From: Blastocladiella britannica
Lineage: Eukaryota > Blastocladiomycota > Blastocladiomycetes > Blastocladiales > Blastocladiaceae
Reading direction: 5' to 3'
DNA: 64,000 nt
Assembly: GCA_025349905.2 (NCBI GenBank)
Contig: MU624548.1
Coordinates: 1-64,000 of the forward strand
The translations under genes were made by a program, and so were the position numbers. The notes beneath the pieces are model-generated. The model was not told the DNA's origin. It made no database searches and was given only the letters and a program-made list of their open reading frames with translations. Positions within the stretch are counted from its first letter, which is position 1, and every line of letters starts with the position of its first letter. Positions 22,814-31,500 of this stretch are shown here, in pieces.

Positions 22814-23604
22814 AATGCGATGCGGTAAATACCAAGGTCTGACTGGGGTCGCCGAATACAAAAAAAAATGGTGAGTTTGATTGGTTTTTTGCTGTTGGGT
22901 TGGCGGTCGGTCGGGACTACCAAAGAATTGTATATAAACGAGAGGGTATCGGGCGGTGGAAAGAGGGCCGCTGGAGCCATGGCTATTCCGTGTGCGGATT
23001 CACCAAAGAGGCAAGCAAACAGCAGCAACTTTGCCGCGCTGCGCACGCAGCTGCGTAGCGGAATAGTGTGGCTTGGCGTCGCAACGTCAAATTCGTTCAT
23101 GTAAAAGAAATTTGGGGGAGAGGAAGCGGGGATCTACATTCGGTAACACCGTTCCCACCGTACTGCCCAGCCAGTCGTCCCCGTTCGCGATTGTGGCTTT
23201 GCGGTGGAGTTCGAGTTCGAGTCGAGTTGGAACTGGGAATGAGGTCTACATACTATTTCAAAATTACAAAGCAAGTGGCAGAAAGGATCGCATTCCACTC
23301 AAAAGAGAGTGGTGTGCATTGGTATATGTACAACTCACAGTAGCTTGCATCCCATGACGGACCACAGGACGATGCAAACAAAGAGTTGAGTCCGCAGTAG
23401 ATCAATGAAACGCCACGCGGAGAATCAAAAGGCAAACCATGGGTCGTCCAATCCAGCCCACGGGAAACACATTGACCACTGTACAGGCCGGGTATGGTAT
23501 GATCAAGGAAGGGAAATATAATGCATTAACACAGGGGGGAAACCTGGGCATTCCTCGTCAATTAATTCACGCCGACAGTTGAAAAAGCCATGCATTGAAT
23601 GAAT
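22814..23604. other. non-coding stretch between cyclin and phosphofructokinase
   Basis: About 790 bases between the cyclin start and the phosphofructokinase stop, both on the minus strand. This is long for this compact window. No translated frame resembles a protein, and I saw no repeat or tRNA-like fold. Expected contents are the phosphofructokinase 3' UTR and the cyclin promoter. A small RNA gene cannot be excluded by eye. Confidence 0.45.
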
Positions 23605-25491
23605 TCAAAGGACAAGATCCCGCGGCATGCCAGTGTGGTCCAGTACCGTCTGGTACAGGCTGGACGTCGGATCAACTGTTCAATTTCCAATGGTTGTCAA
23701 TCCATCACATCAATCCAAAACGAAAAATGAAATAATGAGAGCGGTACCCTTCTTGCGACGCTCGACCGCCTTTTGGATCGGGACAAGAACAAACTCGTCC
23801 TGGACAAGGCCAATCACGCAGTCCGTCTTGCCGGCCATGGCCGCATGCACAGCCTGCTGCGCCAGCGACACGGTAAACACTGCATCCGACGCGCACGCGG
23901 GCTGGGAGCGAATGTGGTACGTGGGCTCGAGGTACTTGATGGTGTGGTCGACCTTGACCTTTTTCAGGTGCGCGCCAATCATATCGCGCAGAAAAGCGCC
24001 AACGTCCTGCAGCTTGACGTTGCCCGATGCGTCGCGTTCCACCGCTTTACCCTCGCCATGAAACGCGGCGGCAATCACGTCCTGGCCGGCTCCCTCGGCC
24101 ACCACAATCACAATGTGACTGCGCGTCGCCAGGCGGTCCTCGACAATGGCGTACACGCGCTCCAGCGAGAAGGGCACCTCGGGAATCAGCAGCAGGTTCA
24201 CGTCACCCGACGCCAGTGTCGCGTGCAGGGCAATAAACCCACTGTCACGGCCCATGAGCTTGACGATGCCGATCCCGCCACGCGCGGATCGCGCCTCTTC
24301 GTGCGCCGCGGCAATCGGGTCCAGCGCCATGGCCACTGCCGATTCGAATCCAAACGTTTTCGCGCAGTAGGCCACGTCATTGTCGATGGTCTTTTTGCAA
24401 TTTTCTTTTTATGTGAGCTTGGGGATTCAATAAAACAATGAGAGCATATGTACCTTGGGAACGCCAACAACAGCCATGTTAATGCCGCGACGCTCGGCCT
24501 CGATCGCAATGGCATGTGCGCCCTTTTGCGTACCATCGCCGCCCACGGTAAACAGCATTGTCACCCCAAGTGAGACCAGGTAATCCACCATGACTGTTAT
24601 TTTTCATGTCAGCTTGATCCAGAAACGAAGAAAAAAGAGAAAAAAATACCATTGATGTCTTGGGGGCCACGCGACGTACCCAAGAGACTGCCTCCAAAGC
24701 GATGCGCATCCTTGACGTCGCCGGGGGTCAGCACCATCGGCATGTGGCCATAGGTCGGGTTCAGACCTTCGTAGCCGTAACGGAACCCCAGCACGCTCTT
24801 GACATGGTAACGGAAATGCAGCGAGCACACGAGCGCACGAATCACATTGTTGAGGCCCGGGCACAGTCCACCACAAGTCACGATCCCGGCCACCACCTGA
24901 ACGATCATTCCATTTTAGCACATAGCAAAAAAAAAAAAATGGATGTGTAATATTTACCTCATTGGGCTGGAAAAAGAGCTTTTCGCGGGGGCCAGAGCGC
25001 TCGAGAAAGAGCGGCATTTCGGCATCGTGGCCAGGGAGGCGCTTGTACATGCTGTAGCTGCTATCACCGCCGTGTGACTCGGCCGTGTCGGGCGACAAGT
25101 GGACGGATCCGACCCCACGGGCAAGATCGGCGTTGGTGCCGTCGTCGTCGATGCGATCGCGCGGCGGGTGGCCGACCGGATCGCTAAAGTACGGCTTGTA
25201 CAGCATCAGGTCGCCGTCCTGCGTAAAGCGCGATCCAGACGCCACCTCGAGCGGTGTCGGGACCGTCGCAACGCCGAGAGCAGAGATCGCAAATGGGTGG
25301 GGGTCAGAGAGGGTCGGCATGGGCGTGGAAGAGCGCATGGGCAGTGCCACGAGCGGAGGCAGACGTGCGGCGGCTGGAAGAGTGGCAGCGGCCGCCAGCA
25401 CGGTCGGGACCGGCGAGACGAGCAGCTCGCTCGAGACCGACTTGCCATTGACCCGGAGCTCAAAGTTGGACCCGAATTCGTTCTGGGACAT
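23605..25491 (-). CDS. ATP-type 6-phosphofructokinase, plant/protist-like clade
   Basis: Five exons on the minus strand, 25491-24958, 24896-24650, 24593-24454, 24390-23748 and 23675-23605, give 544 residues. Visible motifs are [13 protein letters not shown] (about 185), [14 protein letters not shown] (about 279), PKTIDNDV across the exon 3/4 junction (about 306) and [13 protein letters not shown] (about 352). GGDGT with TIDND is the ATP-using signature; PPi-dependent enzymes usually show GGDD and TIDGD. The CPGLN form and single-domain length match plant and trypanosomatid PFKs, not the ~900-residue duplicated PFK subunits of yeasts. It catalyses fructose 6-phosphate to fructose 1,6-bisphosphate in glycolysis. 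The last exon is tiny and completes [17 protein letters not shown]. The N-terminal 170 residues are poorly conserved. It is divergent from the PDK-like gene. Confidence 0.85.
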
Positions 25492-26111
25492 TATATTTCT
25501 TGAGTAATGCTGGTTGAACGTTTCTTCGCAAAGAGCGAAGTGGTGGCGGCGCCGAAAGGGCTGCGGATCATCACCCAATTCGTTCGAAGTGCAAACTTTA
25601 TTCGTTGTACTTTCGCGATGCATCGCGAATATACCAAATACAACCAAATACAACTGATACCTTGTCCAAAATATCCTCGTATACTCTCGCAAAATGTTGC
25701 ACCATCATGGCGGAGATGGTGCGAGAATGCTGATCCTCAGATCAAGGTTGCAGCATTGCCGTCACTTTCAACCGTAAAATGCGGGTCGTCTCGGAAGTGT
25801 AAGGTTGACTTGAACCTCACTCGATATTCCTTTTGAATCGCTGGTTTCCCCCCTCTTCACTTGGGCAGATTTTGGGACTTCCTCCTGAAGCCGTTATCAA
25901 TCCTTTTTCAGAAGACTCACCAGGTCCTCGTGGCTCCGTTGACTCTTGAAAAATAGTGGACCCAGGGCGACAAGCCTTCTTTGACTATCAAAATTCATTG
26001 GCAAAATACTGAAGTCTTCTCCTCTCATAACCGCGACCCCGCCCTTGCTCGCCTCTTTTGGCAGGATTCACCACCAAATACCAAAACCAAATTCAATCCA
26101 AGAACATACCA
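25492..26111. promoter_or_regulatory. divergent intergenic region between PFK and the PDK-like gene
   Basis: This is 620 bases between divergent start codons. It is less GC-rich than the flanking exons. No coding signal is seen beyond read-through frames. It presumably contains both promoters. I could not identify a specific factor site. Confidence 0.45.
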
Positions 26112-27917
26112 ATGGCCGCTGCTTCTCCAATTATCGCCCGCACCTCCACCTCGGTCGTCGGCCGAGTTTCACTCGCCGCTCTGGCCACTCCCCGCATTAT
26201 TGTGCCAGCAAAGGCAACCAGCAGCACCAGTAGCATGCTCCCGACCACGCTGGCTCGCCGCCACTCGCGCACCGCCGCCGTGCTGGCTGACCTCGCCGCT
26301 TCGCTCCCCGTCATCCGGCCTCACGCAGTGTCCGCCACGGCTGCTGCAGCTGCCACTGCTCTCGCGTCATGTCCCGTCGGCTCGGCTCCGGGCACGCTTG
26401 CCCAGCAGCGCCTGGTACTGCAGTCGGTCTCTGACCGCTTTCTGCACGCGTCGCAAGTCCTGTCCCAAGCAGCACCCTCTGCCAGCGCTCCTGACGCCGG
26501 CGACTCGGCAGCGGTGCTGGCAGCCGCGTCGCAAGAACTGACGGCCTTGATGGCGGCTCTGGATGCCGCGTGGGCACCCATCGTCGGCACGGTGGTCCAC
26601 GACACGCGCGTTTTGGAGCGCCTTCGCACGCTGCTGGCCGAGGCGCACTCGCTGACCCTCGGCTCGTCGCTGGCGGTGGCCGAGGCGCAGCGCGCTCCTG
26701 CACTGGGTCCGCTCGCGGTGCGCGTCGATCCGCGCGACGTGGCTGTCGCTGCCATTGACGAGGCGGTTGCATGGGCGAATGCCACTTTTGGGTATGTTTT
26801 TCCTCTCAATGATGACGCGACATGAGACTGAGACTAGCTGCCCCAAAACAACACAGCGTTTCCCCAACCGTGCAGCTGCACAACCAGTCCACCTACCACC
26901 CACTGGCAGTGCCGGACCACCTCCGATCGATCCTCACCATGACGCTGCGCGCGTCGCTGACATCCTCGATCGAGTCTGCGCAGCAACTGGGATCAACCAC
27001 TCTTCGTCCCGTCAAGGTGCTGATTGCCAATGGCTCAGAAGACGTGTCGTTCAAGTTCTCGGACAAGGGGGTCGGCATGACCCAGCGCCAGCTCGCGCAG
27101 GTATTCAACTTTGGCTTGGTAGCCGCTCCCTCTCGCCATCGCCGCCTACCACCCCTCCCGTTCCAGCTCGAGCGACACCCGACCCGAACCCCCGATGCAC
27201 CGACCATGATCATAGCCGGCTCTGCGCTCGAACGTCCAGGCACCTCTGGCCGGTCGCTGGCCCCGCCCATGCCGTCCAGTGGCGCCGGTGGCTTGGTTGC
27301 CGCAGCCCGGTCGCTCTTTTCCTCCTTCCGATCGGGAACCGCCTCCAAATCGGCAGTAGCACGGCCCATGGACGATGCACCGCTGCGCGATCTCCCATCC
27401 GACACCTCGGCTGCGCTGGAGGGTGAGGAAGAGGTTCAAACCATTGCCGACATGACCCCACGCATTCCGCCGGCGATCTGCCGCCTGCTGCAACAACACG
27501 CCGTCCCGCTGTCGATTGCGCGCGAGCACGCCCGGTACTTTGGCGGCGACCTGGAGATTGTGTCGATGGAGGCCTGGGGCTCGGACGCATATGTCCATGT
27601 TCCCAAGTCGGACGCGGCGACTGGTTCGTCGACGTGTTCCTCCACTGCATGATATTGCTTTTTTTTTTTTTGTGCTTCCAGTCCCGTTGCGGACTGATCT
27701 CCCCGCATTTTCTATCTGGCGTGTGTTGCGCTCGGCCATTCATCTCTTACCCCAACCCGACCTGACCTTATTTTTCGATGAAGAAAAGTTTTTTTGCCAA
27801 TACAATTCCCAAAATAATTTTGTGATCCTCTCTCCCAGCAAGGAGTACAATAAAGACTCCTTTATTAAATTACAGTACCTCCCCGTACAGCAATGTAGCA
27901 CATGGAAAAAAAAATGA
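26112..27917 (+). CDS. mitochondrial PDK/BCKDK-family protein with degenerate ATP-binding boxes (likely pseudokinase)
   Basis: Exons 26112-26791, 26857-27623 and 27682-27917 give about 560 residues; the last ~40 are AT-rich and uncertain. The N-terminus (MAAASPIIARTSTSVVGRVS) looks like a mitochondrial presequence. The order of elements follows pyruvate/branched-chain dehydrogenase kinases: a helical N-domain, then the GHKL ATPase with PDHLRSILTMTLRAS near 247, FSDKGVGMTQRQLAQVF near 294, and the ending REHARYFGGDLEIVSMEAWG near 440, followed by VPLRTDLPAF. In the N-box, the usual Glu and Asn of ELFKNAMRA align with Met and Ala. The GxG before the final helix is replaced (QQHAVPLS). Catalysis is therefore doubtful; a regulatory role at a dehydrogenase complex is only an inference. 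The donors are GTATGT and GTTCGT. Confidence 0.72.
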
Positions 27918-27950
27918 AATGCTTTTCGCTGGAATGGCTCCAAGTATAAA

Positions 27951-28521
27951 ATGTCGCAACAACAACCTGTCGCATCGCCCGGCGCCAGTGGCAAATCCCG
28001 GCGCAAGAGCCTGTTCCAAAACATTGTAAATGCCGCTGCAAGCACAGAAGACTCGCGAGGATTGTTGAAGGCCATGAGCGGGCTGATGGCAGGCGCGGGC
28101 GGGAGCAGTAACGCATCCAGTCAGGAATTTGGTGCGAACGCATACGGTATCATCTCTATTGAAGTTGATCCGCACATTTCCAATTCAGCTGAGTAACACG
28201 AATGTATTTTGTCGTGTAGGAGCAGCAGCAGCAGCATCCTCATCCTCAGCGAAGAGCAGTACGTCAATTCAGGTACTTATCCGGTAAAGTGTCCTTACGC
28301 ATCGTACATTTCCAGAAAAAAAGGCGACTGGCTTCAGGATCACGACCGCAGATGAGCATTCCCCGTCGCCACTCTCGCCGCTACACGATGGCGACAAGCC
28401 CGGGCAAGTCAAATATGCCATTGAAAACGTTGGAATGGCGCTCACAGAGCTCGCCGAGAGCATTTCCTTGTCCCCAGGGCAAACTCGTACTGTTGTTCAT
28501 TTACATTACCAATCGCAATAA
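27951..28521 (+). CDS. small unrecognised protein, three exons
   Basis: Exons 27951-28146, 28220-28258 and 28316-28521 give 146 residues. I do not recognise it. The N-terminal third is Ser/Ala/Gly-rich with a basic patch (SGKSRRKSLFQNIVNAAAS). The 39-base second exon encodes mostly Ala and Ser. The last exon, with KKKATGFRITTADEHSPSP and KYAIENVGMALTELAES, looks like a real folded or helical segment and is the main reason for calling the gene. The strong donor GTACGT at 28259 is in the right phase to join it. The stop codon is 52 bases before the ATG of the decapeptide-repeat gene on the same strand. Confidence 0.5.
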
Positions 28522-28573
28522 GTTAACACGGAAAAAAATAGAATTGGATGCAAGCGCGAGGACAACCAATACC

Positions 28574-31500
28574 ATGGAGTGGTTCCCAGGAAAGCCCCAA
28601 TTCCCACCTGCACCGACGCTCCCAAACGCCCGACACCCGCTCGGAGCAAAAGCCCCTGGATACTTGCCTCCGATCCTTTTGCCACCAGCAACCGTCGCCG
28701 CCGCTGTCACTGCGGCCGATCGCCTTCAATTTCTATCACCCGACTCTTCTGCCAACAGCACCTCCTCCACAGAGCAGCACCCGGTGACGATACGAGGCAC
28801 TCACGGTGGAACTAGCATGGCGCGAGCCATGACCTTGGGACCGATTCGCCCTGGTCGGGCCGCGTCGCGACTGCAATCGGATGCCTACTTAAGGGAGGAG
28901 TTTGACCAAGAGTTGGAGGCTGAAATGGTCCTTGCACAGCAGATTCCGCTTCCTGGCTCGCCCCTGGACCAATCGATTGCCGCCAGCCACTTTGCGCCGC
29001 CCGTGTCTTTTGTTGCAGTGCCCGCACCACCCATCGTACAAGAGCAGACGCCTATCCAGCTCAGCATCATCACAAATACCAGTACCTCGTCGCCGCCGGC
29101 ATCAGCAGGAGGAGGAAGGGGTGCTCGTTCGCTTTCGGCACAAGAGAGTGGGCCCAACGACGTCCGAACGCTGTACCGCAAGGTGCGCGAGCTCGAGGCA
29201 TCGCATGCTGCAACCCAGCGTCGAATCTTGTGCTGCTCCATCTTCTTGGGCGTGATTGCCTGTGCCGCATTCTTGTTGGGACTGTTTCTTGCCATGGCAG
29301 CAGCCAAGGGCACCACCACCGTCGGAGTGCCAACGTCACCAGGCTCTTCATTGTCGGCAGGGACCGTAGATACGGCGGCGCTCTTGGACGGGAGCGTGAC
29401 GACAATCAAGCTCGCGGATGGGAGCGTCACGACACTCAAGCTGGCCGATGGTTCGGTTTCATTGACCAAGCTTGCGGACGGCGCGGTTTCGGCTGCCAAG
29501 CTCGGACTTGGCGCAGTCACGGGCGCCGCCCTCGCCGACGGCGCAGTTTCCTCCAACAAGCTGGCGGCGGGCAGTGTTGGTCGAGCGCAGCTCGCACTTG
29601 CGTCGGTGGACGACGCTATCGTAGCTCCCCATAGCATTGGGAGCGCGCACATTGTCGTCGGGGCAATAGGGTCCACGCAACTGGCCAATGCCGGCGTGCA
29701 AGCTCCAAACTTGGCCACGAGCATCGTGGGCTCGCAACACATTGTGCACTCGGCGGTCACATCGTCCCATCTGGCCGCCGGCGCGGTAGGCACGCTGCAA
29801 CTTGCCGACGGGGCAGTGACGACGGCTCAGTTGGCGACAGGGTCGGTCGGAGCCAGTCAACTGGCGCGAGGCTCGGTTGGAAGCGATCAGCTCGCGTCGG
29901 GAGCAGTATGGGGCCAGAATATCGCCGATGGGGCCGTTGGAACCGCTCAAATTGCTGCGGGGTCGGTCGACACCAGCGGCCTTGCGGACGGATCGGTCAC
30001 GTCGCCAAAATTGGCAGCTGCCGCCCTCTTGCCCGTCCATTTCGGCTCGGGTGTCGTGACATCAAGCGCCATTGCCGCCGGAGCAATCTCGTCGGGTCAC
30101 TTGAGCACAGGAGCAGTGCAAACGGCCGCCATTGCCCGCGGAGCGGTTGGGGCGGCCAACATCGCCACCGCTGCCATCAACCAGAGCCACTTGTCGCCTG
30201 GTGCCGTGAGCACGCTGCAGCTCGCGGACGGCTCTGTCACGGCAGATAAATTGGCCGTATCGAGTGTTGGCACACCTCAATTGCAAGATGCCAGCGTCGC
30301 AAACTCCAAGCTCATTGCTGGCTCCATCACCGCTGACAAGCTGGCATTCTCGCCATCGGCCCTGGTCCTTGGGAATGGCGCGGTCGGGACATCCAGTCTG
30401 GCGGATGGCAGTGTCACTGCCCCCAAACTTGCGACGGGCGCAGTTGGGACAACTGCTCTTGCCTCTGGCGCGGTCGCGCGTGCCAATTTGGCCGTGTCGG
30501 CAGTAGACGGAACCATTTTGGCGCCAGGCGTAGTCACGGCAGCGCACCTCGCACCGGGTGCCATCACTGTCGGTGCCATCGCTGTCGGGGCCGTTGGTAG
30601 CAGCGCGCTTGCGTCCGCCGCGGTCACGAGCAATGCTCTTGCCGCCGGCTCAGTGAGCACCGCCGCGCTCGCATCCAATTCTGTCACATCCGGAAAACTC
30701 GCCCTTGGTGCAGTCGACGCCACCATACTCGCCCCTGGTGCCGTCCTGTCCACACATCTCGGCACGGGCGCTGTCACATCGAGCTCACTTGCCTTGGGCG
30801 CGGTCGGAAACGCCGCCTTGGCGTCGCAGGCAGTGACCACGGTCAATTTGGCGCTCAGTTCAGTGGATGGGACCATCTTGGCACCTGCTGCAGTCGGCAT
30901 CTCGCACCTGGCGGCCGGGTCGGTCACTGCCAGCGCGCTCGCAGCCAATGCTGTCTATACAGGCGCACTCGCGCCAAGGTCCGTCACCGCTGCGATCCTC
31001 GGACTGCAATCGGTTGATGGCACCATTCTTGCACCATCGTCCGTTACGAGCACTCACTTGGCACACGGGTCTGTTGGGACGGATGCGCTGGACTCGGCGG
31101 TCGTCACCACGGCCAAGTTATCTCCGGGATCAGTGGATGGCAGCATCCTGGCGCTCCATTCCGTCACTTCGGCGCACTTGGCGCCTGGTGCGGTAATTCC
31201 CGCCGCATTGGCACCGGGTTCGGTGACGACAGACATGCTTGCTCCCCAAGTGGTCACCACCGCAAAATTAGCATTACAAGCCGTTGACGGGACTATTCTT
31301 GCCCCACTTGCCGTCGGATCGGCGCATTTATCTCCCGGATCCGTTTCTTCAAGCGCCCTCGCTCAGGGTGCCGTCACACCTCTCGCAATTGCTCAAGGTG
31401 CGGTCACGTCTGCTGCACTTGCTCAGGGTGCCGTCACGCCCGCTGCAATTGCTCCAGGAGCTGTCACTTCTGTTGCACTCGCTGCCAATGCAGTCACGAC

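Noticed and set aside
28289..28573. N-terminal extension of the fibre protein using earlier in-frame ATGs.
   Set aside because: The same DNA encodes a more protein-like sequence in the frame of the small upstream gene (exon 28316-28521). The extension is Arg/Ser-rich and unstructured.
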